From Novibacillus thermophilus (GTDB taxonomy: Bacteria > Bacillota > Bacilli > Thermoactinomycetales > Novibacillaceae), in the NCBI RefSeq assembly GCF_002005165.1, contig NZ_CP019699.1:2170001-2234000 (forward strand): a stretch of 64,000 nt of DNA, in the 5' to 3' direction. Below, piece by piece: positions 13,016 through 21,833 of the stretch (position 1 is its first letter; each line of letters opens with the position of its first letter). A program made the translations under genes and the position numbers. The notes under the pieces are model-generated. The model was not told the DNA's origin. It was given only the letters and a program-made list of their open reading frames with translations, and did not search any database.

Positions 13016-13064
13016 ATTGCAATTTAAGCAAGGGTTTTTAAAAACTGTCAACAATGAATTTATA

Positions 13065-13093
13065 TTTACATTGGTTGTCCAGTTTGCTATAAT
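13065..13093 (+). promoter_or_regulatory. promoter of the oligopeptide transport operon
   Basis: TTTACA at 13065-13070 and TATAAT at 13088-13093 with a 17-base spacer give a near-consensus sigma-A promoter. It lies outside the IS30 end, so the island did not remove it. It would drive the genes from 13225 with a leader of about 125 bases. Confidence 0.7.
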
Positions 13094-13161
13094 ATTACTA
13101 ATAATTTCATTTAATGAATTAATGTTGCATTATATGAACCAAATAGCAAGAGGGAGGAGGC

Positions 13162-13194
13162 ATGTTAATAAAACGAACCCTTTTATATATCTAA
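13162..13194 (+). CDS. possible 10-codon leader peptide upstream of the oligopeptide operon
   Basis: ATG at 13162 is preceded by GAGGGAGGAGG, a nearly perfect ribosome binding site, and reads MLIKRTLLYI before TAA at 13192. It lies between the promoter at 13065-13093 and the binding-protein gene at 13225. Such a strong ribosome binding site with no long gene behind it suggests a short translated leader that could tune expression of the operon. No attenuator hairpin is obvious, and a chance AG-rich stretch remains possible. Confidence 0.3.
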   Translation: MLIKRTLLYI

Positions 13195-13224
13195 ATCTTA
13201 AAAAAGTGGGAAGGAGAAAATGCA

Positions 13225-14841
13225 TTGACTTCATATTTCGTTAAATATCGTGTATTGTTGTCTGTTTTACTTATTTTTTCTTTAATATTCACAGCTTGCG
13301 GAGGAGGCGGCGATACATCGTCGTCCGAAGAGAACAATGCGGAATCGACTGACAGTAACAGCGAGCCGAAAGATGGCGGCGAGCTGAGAGTGGCCCTTTC
13401 AGCCCAACCGATGACATTAGACCCCATTGCGTATACGGGTGTTTATGAATCCAACGTGATCAAAAGCATTGCCGACACACTCGTTATTTACAGCAACGAT
13501 TTGAGTGAAATCGAACCGTCTCTCGCGACCGACTGGGAAATTTCTGATGACTTAAAGACTTACACGTTTGAATTGAGAGACGACGTTTATTTTCAACCGG
13601 GTGAATATCAAGACGGGCGTCAAATGACTGCTGAAGATGTAAAATACAGCTTGGAACGCTCGGCCAAGGAATCCGCCATGAATCGGTTGCGCATGGTGGA
13701 AAAAGTGGAAGTCATTGACGATTTCAAAGTAAAAGTTCACCTAAAAGAGCCTAACTCCACTCTTCTGGCTGTATTGACCGATGCAGGTAACGTGATTGTT
13801 CCTAAAGAAGAGGTCGAAGGATGGGGAGACAAATTCGGTCAACATTTGGTAGGGACAGGCCCCTTTACACTCAGTGAGTGGAAACAAGATGATGAAATTA
13901 AGTTGTCCAGACACGAAAAATACTGGGGACCGAAACCGCATCTCGATTCCTTAGTGTGGACAGCCATTACAGATCAGAGCACGATGGCAAACGCTCTTCG
14001 TTCGGGAGACATTGATATCGCAACAGATGTCAAAGGTCAAAACCGCGCAGTCATTGAGCAGGAAGAAAATCTAACATTGCTGACAGTTCCCGGATTATCC
14101 ATTGAGTATATCGGCATGAACATGCAAGAAGGCCCGACGAAAGACATTCGTGTCAGAAAAGCGATTAATATGGCTACCGATGTTGATGCTTTGGTAAAAG
14201 GTGTCTATCAATGGGGGGGTGCCGAAGCGTCCAAATTACCGTTGCCGAAAGGTTCATGGGGATATGATGAATCATTAGAAGTAGAAGTGCCGGAATACGA
14301 CCCGGAAAAGGCGAAAGAACTGCTTGCTGAGGCCGGTTATCCGGACGGTTTCGACACGGAGCTATACGTGATCGAATCGCGTGTACCGCATGCCACCATC
14401 TTCCAGCAACAGATGAAAGAAAACTTGAACATCAACGTCGAGATCAAATCTGTTGAATGGGGAACGTTCAGTGACATTGCCTCCAAGGGAGACGCACCTT
14501 TGTATGCGATGGGTTGGACATGGTATCCGGATCCGGACTTCTTCTTGTACCAGATGTTTCACAGCGATCAAATCGGATCATTAGGAAACGGGTACGGGTA
14601 TGACAATCCTGAAGTGGACGAGCTGTTGAATCGGGCGACACAAGAAACAGCAGACCAAGATGAACGTGCACAATTGTACGCTGAGGCGTTGGAACGCATT
14701 GTTAAGGATGTTCCTCGCGTCGAACTGACTAATGTGGAAATTGCGGCTGCCATTCAAAATAAAGTAAAAGACTTCAACGTTATGGCGGACAACTCGTTCA
14801 TCATTGTCAACCCGAACAACAACGTTTGGATTGATGAATAA
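13225..14841 (+). CDS. oligopeptide ABC transporter, substrate-binding lipoprotein (SBP family 5)
   Basis: Extracellular lipid-anchored receptor that captures peptides for the importer encoded just downstream. The N-terminus is a lipoprotein signal with lipobox LIFTAC, so C25 would be lipidated, followed by a Ser/Asp/Glu-rich linker. The mature part shows the family-5 hallmarks: LRVALSAQPMTLDP at the start, EPSLATDWEIS, LVGTGPFTLSEWK, and VRKAINMATDVDALV. The 538 residues are normal for OppA/DppA. The start is TTG 13225, eight bases after AAGGAG; the nearby ATG 13220 stops after two codons. It is the first gene of a five-gene transporter operon, with an AroM gene diverging upstream beyond the insertion island. 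Confidence 0.93.
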   Translation: MTSYFVKYRVLLSVLLIFSLIFTACGGGGDTSSSEENNAESTDSNSEPKDGGELRVALSAQPMTLDPIAYTGVYESNVIKSIADTLVIYSNDLSEIEPSLATDWEISDDLKTYTFELRDDVYFQPGEYQDGRQMTAEDVKYSLERSAKESAMNRLRMVEKVEVIDDFKVKVHLKEPNSTLLAVLTDAGNVIVPKEEVEGWGDKFGQHLVGTGPFTLSEWKQDDEIKLSRHEKYWGPKPHLDSLVWTAITDQSTMANALRSGDIDIATDVKGQNRAVIEQEENLTLLTVPGLSIEYIGMNMQEGPTKDIRVRKAINMATDVDALVKGVYQWGGAEASKLPLPKGSWGYDESLEVEVPEYDPEKAKELLAEAGYPDGFDTELYVIESRVPHATIFQQQMKENLNINVEIKSVEWGTFSDIASKGDAPLYAMGWTWYPDPDFFLYQMFHSDQIGSLGNGYGYDNPEVDELLNRATQETADQDERAQLYAEALERIVKDVPRVELTNVEIAAAIQNKVKDFNVMADNSFIIVNPNNNVWIDE

Positions 14842-14876
14842 GCACATCCTCGTGAAATGGTGAGGAGGGAACCGGT

Positions 14877-15815
14877 TTGCTGAAAGTCATCGTTAAACGG
14901 ATGATAGACATGGTTCCGACTTTGTTCGTTGTGGCGACAGTTGTTTTTCTCATTACGCGCATTATTCCTGGGGACCCGGCGGCCGTTATGCTGGGTCCGC
15001 AGGCTTCTGTCGAAGCGGTGGAAGACATGCGGGAGCAACTGGGCCTTAATGAACCGATCTATCTCCAATTTTTTAATTACATTCTCGACTTGTTGCGCGG
15101 TGACCTCGGGACATCGATCTATTACAAGGAACACGTCACCTCGCTCATAATGGAGCGTTTTCCGAACACGGTCATCCTGTCAGCCTGTGCTCTCCTTATA
15201 GCCCTCGGGATCGGGATTCCCGCAGGTATTGTATCGGCAACAAAACAATACTCGGTTTACGATTATTCTCTCATGTTTTTATCTTTGGTCGGCGTATCGA
15301 TGCCGATATTCTGGCTCGGCGTCATGCTGGTTTTGCTGTTCAGTGTCAACTTAGGTTGGTTTCCCGCAACAGGTATGGGATCATTCAAACATCTCATTTT
15401 GCCAAGTATCACACTTGCCACCATTCCAATGGCTACGTTTGCCCGTATCACCCGTTCCAGCATGCTTGAAGTCGTACGGCAGGATTACATTAAAACGGCG
15501 CGCGCGAAAGGCTTGAGAGAAATCATTGTCATTTGGAAGCACGCGTTAAAAAATGCCGCCGGACCGTTATTAACAGTCATGGGCTTGCAAATATCGATGA
15601 TGCTCGGAGGTGCCGTCTTAACCGAGACCATTTTTAACTGGCCGGGGATGGGGCGCTTAATTATTGATGCGATTGAAAAACGCGACTTCATGGTCGTACA
15701 AGGAACGATCTTGTTTATTGCGATTATTTTTGTCCTGGTCAACTTGATCGTTGATTTACTTTATATGGTCATTAACCCACGTGTGAAACTGGTGAAGGAA
15801 AAAGGAGGGAGCTAG
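14877..15815 (+). CDS. oligopeptide ABC transporter permease (OppB/DppB type)
   Basis: First membrane subunit of the peptide importer. The 312-residue protein begins with the typical KRMIDMVPTLFVVATVVFLI helix and contains the GDPAAVMLGP segment, which is characteristic of DppB/OppB. The cytoplasmic EAA loop that contacts the ATPases is seen as YIKTARAKGLREIIVIWKHA. About six membrane helices are visible. The start is TTG 14877 behind GAGGAGGG. The gene lies 35 bases after the binding protein and is followed immediately by the second permease. Confidence 0.93.
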   Translation: MLKVIVKRMIDMVPTLFVVATVVFLITRIIPGDPAAVMLGPQASVEAVEDMREQLGLNEPIYLQFFNYILDLLRGDLGTSIYYKEHVTSLIMERFPNTVILSACALLIALGIGIPAGIVSATKQYSVYDYSLMFLSLVGVSMPIFWLGVMLVLLFSVNLGWFPATGMGSFKHLILPSITLATIPMATFARITRSSMLEVVRQDYIKTARAKGLREIIVIWKHALKNAAGPLLTVMGLQISMMLGGAVLTETIFNWPGMGRLIIDAIEKRDFMVVQGTILFIAIIFVLVNLIVDLLYMVINPRVKLVKEKGGS

Positions 15816-16709
15816 ATGAACGGCGCAGATGTGCAAGCTTCACCGAACGCGGCTCAGGTAACGAAGAAAAGCCGTAAGGAAAGCAGTGTATGGCGTCGAT
15901 TGTTACGCAATAAGCTGGCCGTTATCGGTTTGCTTATTATCGCCGGGATGATCATCACAGCCGTATTCGCTCCCCTCATCGCCACTCATGATCCCAACAG
16001 CATGGGAGGTTTGCCACTCTTAAAACCCGGAACGGACGGGCATCTACTCGGCACGGACAACTACGGACGCGATGTGTTCAGCCGAATTGTTTACGGAGCA
16101 CAAATCTCACTCGTTGTCGGTGTTTTGGCTGTTTGTTTGGGAGGCATCGTCGGGACGTTACTCGGTCTCACTGCCGGTTACTACGGAGGTAAGCTCGATG
16201 CAGTCATTATGCGGGCAATGGATGGTCTGTTTGCGTTCCCCTTTATCTTACTGGCTATCGCTTTAATGACGGTTATGGGGCAAGGGTTGATTAACGTTAT
16301 TATAGCGATTGGGATTGCCAACATACCCGGATTTGCGCGTATCGTACGTGGTGAGGTACTCAGTGTGAAAGAAGAAGAGTACATTGAAGTCACACGCTCC
16401 CTAGGTGCGAGAGATGACCGGATCGTGTTCGGGCACATTTTACCGAACTGCATGGCTCCGATTATTGTATACGCCACGATGAATATTGCCGGAGCGATCA
16501 TTTCCGAGGCGGCTCTCAGTTTTTTGGGCGTAGGTGTTCAACCTCCGACTGCTTCATGGGGGAGTATTTTGAAGGATGGAAAAGATTTTCTCGTCCTTTC
16601 ACCGCACATGGCCACATTTTCAGGGATGGCGATTCTATTGTCAGTCCTCGGGTTTAACTTATTCGGTGACGGATTGCGTGACGCTCTGGATCCTAAAATG
16701 AAAAACTAG
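15816..16709 (+). CDS. oligopeptide ABC transporter permease (OppC/DppC type)
   Basis: Second membrane subunit of the peptide importer, 297 residues. The N-terminal cytoplasmic tail is followed by the VWRRLLRNKLAVIGLLII helix usual in OppC, then HLLGTDNYGRDVFSR, a strongly conserved DppC motif. The EAA loop is EYIEVTRSLGARDDRIVFGH, and the C-terminal DGLRDALDPKMK ends the protein as expected. It starts at ATG 15816, directly after the stop of the first permease, with GGAGGGAG overlapping that gene's end. Confidence 0.94.
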   Translation: MNGADVQASPNAAQVTKKSRKESSVWRRLLRNKLAVIGLLIIAGMIITAVFAPLIATHDPNSMGGLPLLKPGTDGHLLGTDNYGRDVFSRIVYGAQISLVVGVLAVCLGGIVGTLLGLTAGYYGGKLDAVIMRAMDGLFAFPFILLAIALMTVMGQGLINVIIAIGIANIPGFARIVRGEVLSVKEEEYIEVTRSLGARDDRIVFGHILPNCMAPIIVYATMNIAGAIISEAALSFLGVGVQPPTASWGSILKDGKDFLVLSPHMATFSGMAILLSVLGFNLFGDGLRDALDPKMKN

Positions 16710-16738
16710 GGTGATCGAAGGAAACGAGGTGATGGGAC

Positions 16739-17758
16739 TTGGTGCACGAAGATGTTTTATTGCGTGTGAAAGATTTGGAAGTGCATTTTCGCACCTCTTC
16801 CAGTGTGGTAAAAGCGGTGGGCGGCGTCACCTTTGACGTTAAACGAGGGGAAACAATCGGGATTGTCGGAGAATCCGGTTCAGGTAAAAGTGTCACCGCA
16901 ACGTCAATACTCGGGCTTATTCCTTCTCCTCCCGGTAAAATTGTAGGAGGGAGCATTTTATACGAAGGAAAAGACCTGACAAAGTTATCGAATAAAGAAA
17001 TGCGCCGCATTCGCGGTAACGAAATTTCGATGATTTTCCAGGACCCAATGACGTCGTTAAATCCCGTTTTTAAAGTGGGTAACCAGCTCACTGAAGTCAT
17101 TAAGCTCCACCAAAAGGTGAAAAAAAAAGAAGCCGAACGGCGCGCGGTTGAAATGCTGCGATTGGTCGGCATCCCTGAACCGGAGCGGAGAATGCAGGAA
17201 TATCCCCATGAGTTTTCCGGCGGTATGCGCCAGCGTGCCATGATCGCGATCGCTCTTTCGTGTAATCCGAAATTACTCATAGCCGACGAACCGACAACCG
17301 CATTAGACGTGACCGTTCAGGCACAAATACTTGAACTGATGAAAGATCTGCAGCAAAAAATGAACACATCCATTATAATGATCACGCACGACTTGGGTGT
17401 TGTATGGGAAGTTTGTAAACGCGTCATCGTCATGTATGCCGGAAACATCGTCGAATACACGTTTGCCGATCAGCTGTACGACAATCCGCTTCACCCGTAC
17501 ACGTGGGGATTGCTGAACTCGCAAGTGACGGGAAATGCGAAAAGCAGAGGAACATTGATTTCCATCCCGGGTAACCCGCCGGATTTGCGGGAGGAAATGG
17601 TCGGTTGCCCGTTTGCCGCGCGTTGTCCGTATGCCGAAGAGAAGTGCTTTAAGGAAAAACCGCCGTTGATCGAAGTGGAACCCGGCCATTTAACGGCTTG
17701 CCACTTCCAAACGAAAAGTGCGCGCCTTGAACGGAAGGAGGGCGGTCAGAATGGGTGA
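16739..17758 (+). CDS. oligopeptide ABC transporter ATPase (OppD/DppD type)
   Basis: One of two ATPases that energise peptide import. Walker A is GESGSGKS, the signature is FSGGMRQR and Walker B is [12 protein letters not shown]; the C-terminal oligopeptide ATPase extension contains the cysteine cluster [14 protein letters not shown] seen in OppD/DppD, which may hold an iron-sulfur cluster. The 339-residue length is normal. The start is TTG 16739 or GTG 16742; GAGGTGATGGG lies a few bases upstream. Its 3' end overlaps the start of the second ATPase gene by eight bases, indicating coupled translation. Confidence 0.93.
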   Translation: MVHEDVLLRVKDLEVHFRTSSSVVKAVGGVTFDVKRGETIGIVGESGSGKSVTATSILGLIPSPPGKIVGGSILYEGKDLTKLSNKEMRRIRGNEISMIFQDPMTSLNPVFKVGNQLTEVIKLHQKVKKKEAERRAVEMLRLVGIPEPERRMQEYPHEFSGGMRQRAMIAIALSCNPKLLIADEPTTALDVTVQAQILELMKDLQQKMNTSIIMITHDLGVVWEVCKRVIVMYAGNIVEYTFADQLYDNPLHPYTWGLLNSQVTGNAKSRGTLISIPGNPPDLREEMVGCPFAARCPYAEEKCFKEKPPLIEVEPGHLTACHFQTKSARLERKEGGQNG

Positions 17759-18728
17759 AGCCATTTTAGAGGTTCGCCATTTGAAAAAGTATTTTCCGAT
17801 AAGAAATAAAGTGTTTTCTTCCAAACCGACCGGATATGTCCGCGCGGTGGATGATGTCAGCTTTGATGTGTACCAAGGTGAGACGCTCGGAATCGTCGGT
17901 GAATCGGGCTGCGGCAAATCGACAACGGCCAGGCTCGTCAATCAATTGATCCGCCCTACGGAAGGTTCTGTCCTGTTTAAAGGTCAGGATCTCGCTTCAT
18001 TAAAGGCAAAAGAAATACGGCAAGCACGCAAATCCATTCAAATGGTTTTTCAAAATCCGTACGCTTCACTTGATCCGCGAAAAACGGTCAAACATTTGAT
18101 CATGGAACCGCTTCTGATCCACCGGGTCGGGACGAAAAAAGAACGGGAAAAGAAAGTAGATGAACTGCTGGAAGTGGTAGGGCTCGCTTCATACCACGGG
18201 GAACGCTATCCGCACGAATTCAGCGGCGGCCAGCGGCAACGTATCAATATCGCGCGCGCCCTTGCCCTCAATCCCGACTTGGTCATCTGTGACGAACCAG
18301 TATCGGCGCTCGATGTGTCCATTCAGGCACAAGTGATCAATCTGCTTAAAGATTTACAAAAGGAATTTCAGTTAACATACATGTTCATTTCCCATGATTT
18401 GGGTGTGGTGGAATACGTGAGTGACCGTATTGCGGTCATGTACCTGGGAAAAATTGTCGAACTCGGCACGTACGAAGATATTTACCAAAGGCCGCAACAC
18501 CCGTACACACGTGCTTTGCTGTCAGCTGTACCGAAGCAGAATCCGAAAGAAAATAAAGAGCGCATCGTGCTGTCGGGTGATGTGCCGAGCCCGATCAACC
18601 CGCCGTCCGGATGTCCGTTTCACACGCGCTGTCCTTTTGTCGTCGAAAAGTGCAGGACGGAACGTCCGACATTTCAAGACTACCGCAAAGGTCATACCGT
18701 TGCTTGTCATCGAATGGGAGAAATATAA
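17751..18728 (+). CDS. oligopeptide ABC transporter ATPase (OppF/DppF type)
   Basis: Second ATPase of the peptide importer. Walker A is GESGCGKST, the signature is FSGGQRQR and Walker B is [12 protein letters not shown]. The C-terminal extension has the four-cysteine pattern C[13 protein letters not shown]. ATG 17751 is preceded by GGAAGGAGGGC, so it is preferred over an upstream in-frame start at 17718 that would add 11 residues. The protein then has 325 residues, normal for OppF. It is followed within about 20 bases by the DUF1177 gene, so transporter and peptide-processing genes are probably co-transcribed. Confidence 0.93.
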   Translation: MGEAILEVRHLKKYFPIRNKVFSSKPTGYVRAVDDVSFDVYQGETLGIVGESGCGKSTTARLVNQLIRPTEGSVLFKGQDLASLKAKEIRQARKSIQMVFQNPYASLDPRKTVKHLIMEPLLIHRVGTKKEREKKVDELLEVVGLASYHGERYPHEFSGGQRQRINIARALALNPDLVICDEPVSALDVSIQAQVINLLKDLQKEFQLTYMFISHDLGVVEYVSDRIAVMYLGKIVELGTYEDIYQRPQHPYTRALLSAVPKQNPKENKERIVLSGDVPSPINPPSGCPFHTRCPFVVEKCRTERPTFQDYRKGHTVACHRMGEI

Positions 18729-18750
18729 ACAGTAGTTAGGAGATTGCACC

Positions 18751-19695
18751 ATGTCGTTAAAACACGTTTTGGAAGTCTATGATTTGTTAGACAACATCGA
18801 AGCGATTGAATCCGTGAAAAAGTACTTTTCAGGTCTTGATTCTTCTCGTGTCGAATTTCAAACCGTTCAAGGAGAAAAAGGATCGACCGACTTTGTCAAA
18901 GTTCTCATCCCCGGAAAAAACGGGAAAAGCAGTGGGGGATCGGCACCTACTTTAGGGATCATCGGCCGCCTGGGAGGGATCGGTGCACGTCCGGAACAGC
19001 TCGGGTTCGTCTCCGATGGAGACGGTGCACTCGCCTGTCTGTCCGCTGCCGCCAAGCTGGCAGACATGAGAAAGAAAGGCGATGTGTTAGAAGGAGATGT
19101 CCTGCTCACCACCCACGTGTGTCCGACTGCCCCGACTCTCCCTCACGATCCTGTTCCGTTTATGGATTCGCCGGTTGACATTGCCACAATGAACCGGTAC
19201 GAAGTGTCGGAGGAAATGGATGCGATTCTGTCGATCGATACGACAAAAGGAAACGTCGTTGTGAGCCACAACGGGTTTGCGATTACCCCGACGGTGAAAG
19301 AAGGTTACATCCTGCGCATCAGCAACGATTTACTCGAGATGATGCAGCAAACGACCGGCCGGATGCCGGTGACGTTGCCGATTACCGTTCAAGACATCAC
19401 ACCATACGGTAACGGTCTGTATCACATTAACAGTATCTTACAGCCGTGTGTGGCGACAAAGAGCCCTGTCGTCGGGGTGGCGATAACGACAGAGGTGGCG
19501 GTAGCCGGATGTGCGACCGGTGCGACACACTTGACACACGTTGAACAGGTCGTACGCTTTGTGATCGAAGTCGCTAAATTGTACGGTTTAAATAAATGTT
19601 CGTTCTATGATGCACGGGAGTTTGAATTGTTACAGAAACTGTACGGCAGTATGAATCATTTGCAAACATTGGGTCGCGAGGTGAGTTCGTCGTGA
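18751..19695 (+). CDS. DUF1177 domain protein
   Basis: Protein of 314 residues matching DUF1177, a family without an established reaction. The fold cannot be read directly, but GRLGGIGARPEQLGFVSDGDG near the N-terminus and HVCPTAPTLPHDPVPFMDSP contain conserved Asp and His residues that could bind metal or substrate. No signal peptide or membrane segment is seen, so it should be cytoplasmic. It sits between the importer ATPase and an M20 peptidase, with a GTGA overlap to the latter. AroM, M20 and aminopeptidase genes nearby suggest it processes or racemizes part of an imported peptide; that is inference from context. Confidence 0.85.
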   Translation: MSLKHVLEVYDLLDNIEAIESVKKYFSGLDSSRVEFQTVQGEKGSTDFVKVLIPGKNGKSSGGSAPTLGIIGRLGGIGARPEQLGFVSDGDGALACLSAAAKLADMRKKGDVLEGDVLLTTHVCPTAPTLPHDPVPFMDSPVDIATMNRYEVSEEMDAILSIDTTKGNVVVSHNGFAITPTVKEGYILRISNDLLEMMQQTTGRMPVTLPITVQDITPYGNGLYHINSILQPCVATKSPVVGVAITTEVAVAGCATGATHLTHVEQVVRFVIEVAKLYGLNKCSFYDAREFELLQKLYGSMNHLQTLGREVSSS

Positions 19696-20963
19696 GCGAA
19701 CAAACTGAGCGGCTGAAAGCTGCGGCTGTTCAGGCGGTCGAAGACCATCGGGAAGAACTGATTGAACTGTGCTCACGGTTATTGCAGTTCCCGAGTGAGA
19801 ATCCTCCCGGGAACTCCACACCGATCAGCCGTTACCTTGAGCGGTACTTGTCAAGAGCGGGAATCGAAACAGAATGGCATGAAGCGGGAGAAAACATGTG
19901 GAACTTAATTTCCCGCATCGGGGAACCGGGTGGCAAAACGCTTATTTACTGCGGGCACACGGATGTTGTACCGGCGGGAGACCGTTCAAAATGGGCATTC
20001 GATCCTTTTTCCGGTGAAGTAAAGGACGGGTGGCTTCACGGCCGCGGAGCCAGTGATATGAAAGGGGGGCTGGCGGGGGTTATTTTCGCCGTTTCTCTTT
20101 TGAAACGTTTAAAGATTGAGTTGCCGGGAGAACTCGTCCTCGCCATTGTTCCCGATGAGGAAACCGGCGGAGAACACGGCGTGCCGTGGCTGTTGGAGCG
20201 GGGCTTGGTTAAAGGCGACGGTTGTCTCATTGCCGAGCCGTCCTCCCCACTCAACCCGACACTCGGACAGAAAGGATCGTGCTGGTTTAAACTGACGGTG
20301 AAAGGAAAAGCGGGGCACGGAAGTCTGGCCCCGGTCTCAGGAGTCAATGCGATCGTCGATGCGATGAAAGCTGTTGAACGCATCCGCAAAGTTTGGGACT
20401 TACCTGTTCAAATCCCTGAAGAAGTGAAGCCGATTATCGAAGTGTCCAAGAAGTATGTCGATGAAAATGAAAACTCTGTAGCACGCGACATATTTGAACG
20501 TATTTCTTGTAATATCGGAACAATTGCAGGAGGAACAAAGTCGAACGTCGTGCCCGACACATGTACCGTTGAAGTAGACTGCCGTTTACCGTTTGGTGCG
20601 ACCCAAGATGATGTACTGAACTTCGTGCGTGAACAACTGGACGAATTGAATATCGATTATGAGATCGAGCCGTTCGGCTTTCAAAGCACAGCCAATTACA
20701 CTCCGCCGGAGAACCCGATTTGCCGTGCAGTGGTCGACAACATTTCTTACGTAACGGGAGATCAAGCGTACGGCGTCATGCAGTGGGCGAGCAGCGATGC
20801 ACGCCACTTCAGAGCATACGGCATCCCGGTCTTACAATACGGACCGGCCTACTTGCCGAGCATCCACAATTTTAATGAGAAAGTGCGCGTTGAAGACGTC
20901 GTGCGTTGTGCGAAAGTTTATGTAGCGGCTGCTATAGATTTCCTATGTGAACAGGAGTCTTAA
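19692..20963 (+). CDS. M20 family metallopeptidase (ArgE/DapE/carboxypeptidase type)
   Basis: Cytoplasmic two-zinc amidohydrolase of 423 residues. Metal and catalytic residues are visible: YCGHTDVVP (first His), GRGASDMKGG (bridging Asp), PDEETGGEHG (catalytic base Glu and ligand Glu), and a late HNFNEK histidine. A dimerization lid domain lies in between. Family members hydrolyse dipeptides or remove acyl groups from amino acids. Its GTG start overlaps the DUF1177 stop, so the two proteins are likely made together. With an oligopeptide importer upstream and an aminopeptidase downstream, dipeptide or N-acyl-amino-acid cleavage is the likely role; exact substrate is unknown. Confidence 0.92.
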   Translation: MSEQTERLKAAAVQAVEDHREELIELCSRLLQFPSENPPGNSTPISRYLERYLSRAGIETEWHEAGENMWNLISRIGEPGGKTLIYCGHTDVVPAGDRSKWAFDPFSGEVKDGWLHGRGASDMKGGLAGVIFAVSLLKRLKIELPGELVLAIVPDEETGGEHGVPWLLERGLVKGDGCLIAEPSSPLNPTLGQKGSCWFKLTVKGKAGHGSLAPVSGVNAIVDAMKAVERIRKVWDLPVQIPEEVKPIIEVSKKYVDENENSVARDIFERISCNIGTIAGGTKSNVVPDTCTVEVDCRLPFGATQDDVLNFVREQLDELNIDYEIEPFGFQSTANYTPPENPICRAVVDNISYVTGDQAYGVMQWASSDARHFRAYGIPVLQYGPAYLPSIHNFNEKVRVEDVVRCAKVYVAAAIDFLCEQES

Positions 20964-21022
20964 GATTTATGGCGAATAAAAATAACAAGTATTGTTCTTA
21001 AACTCAAAAGGGGAATCGCAGC

Positions 21023-21799
21023 ATGTTAAAAACAGTTGACCAATCTCTCAAAATACTGGGGTATTTTACAAAAGAAAAACCTTTATGGGGTGCGAGGGAA
21101 CTCGCAAAAGAATGCGGCATGAACCATGCGACCGTATACCGTATTCTGGCTACCCTTGAATCGAACCGGTTTTTAGTGAAGGATATAGAAACGAAGAAGT
21201 ACGCATTGGGAATTCGCTTATGGGAATTGGGCTTAGTGATGTACGACAACTTGAAGCTGTCACAATTGATACGCCCTATTTTAAAACAGTTAATGATCGA
21301 TACCGGGGAGTCTATTTTTTTGACAGGACTGGACGGGAATGAGGCCATAACCCTTGATGCGATGGAACCCGATAACAAAGTGAGGTATTCCGTTTCCATC
21401 GGCAGCAGGGTCCCGCTTTACGCGGGAGCCTCTTACCGTTCCATTCTGGCCTTTCTGCCGGAAGAAAAGATAGAAGAAGTATTGAGCGGAGAATTGAAAG
21501 CCCATACCCCAACGTCGATAACCGAACCGGAGATTCTACGTCAAAAACTTGCCGAGATTCGCGAGAACGGGTGGGCACGCAGTGAAGGAGAGTACACGAG
21601 GGACGTTACGGCAATCGCTGTTCCGCTGTTAGGGCAGAGCGGGAAAGTCGTCGGTTCCCTGACAGTGGCCGGCCCGAAGTACCGCATGACGGAAGAAGGT
21701 ATAAAACGCCATTTACACTTGTTGCAACAGGGACAAAAAGAAGTGACCGATGTGATGAAAAGGTATCAGTTAAACTTGAGCCGTTACTTCGATATATAA
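21023..21799 (+). CDS. IclR family transcriptional regulator
   Basis: DNA-binding regulator of 258 residues. The N-terminal winged helix-turn-helix (WGARELAKECGMNHATVYRIL) is followed by the IclR effector-binding domain, with the conserved GSRVPLYAGASYRSILAF and ENGWARSEGEYTRDVTAIAVP stretches. It starts at ATG 21023 behind AAAAGGGG and lies in the same direction as the transporter and peptidase genes, between M20 peptidase and aminopeptidase. It most likely controls this peptide-use operon in response to a small metabolite. No operator can be assigned with confidence. Confidence 0.93.
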   Translation: MLKTVDQSLKILGYFTKEKPLWGARELAKECGMNHATVYRILATLESNRFLVKDIETKKYALGIRLWELGLVMYDNLKLSQLIRPILKQLMIDTGESIFLTGLDGNEAITLDAMEPDNKVRYSVSIGSRVPLYAGASYRSILAFLPEEKIEEVLSGELKAHTPTSITEPEILRQKLAEIRENGWARSEGEYTRDVTAIAVPLLGQSGKVVGSLTVAGPKYRMTEEGIKRHLHLLQQGQKEVTDVMKRYQLNLSRYFDI

Positions 21800-21833
21800 A
21801 TCAAATACGTGTTCAATAAGGAAGTGTATTCAT

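Larger units (their letters stand above)
8356..13023. mobile_element. IS30-family element interrupted by two IS1380 elements
   Basis: The left end 8356-8379 and the right end (11284-11304 joined to 13021-13023) are inverted repeats matching at 21 of 24 bases, sharing the core AAATGCAACAAAA. The right repeat is cut by the second IS1380 element, and the first IS1380 lies eight bases inside the left repeat. Removing both insertions with their duplications leaves about 1.36 kb containing only the IS30 transposase. No convincing target duplication flanks the outer ends. The element lies between aroM and the oligopeptide operon. Confidence 0.75.

Noticed and set aside
8350-13030. Target-site duplication of the outer IS30 element
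   Set aside because: The bases outside 8356 and 13023 do not match; either it has decayed or the outer boundaries are a few bases off.
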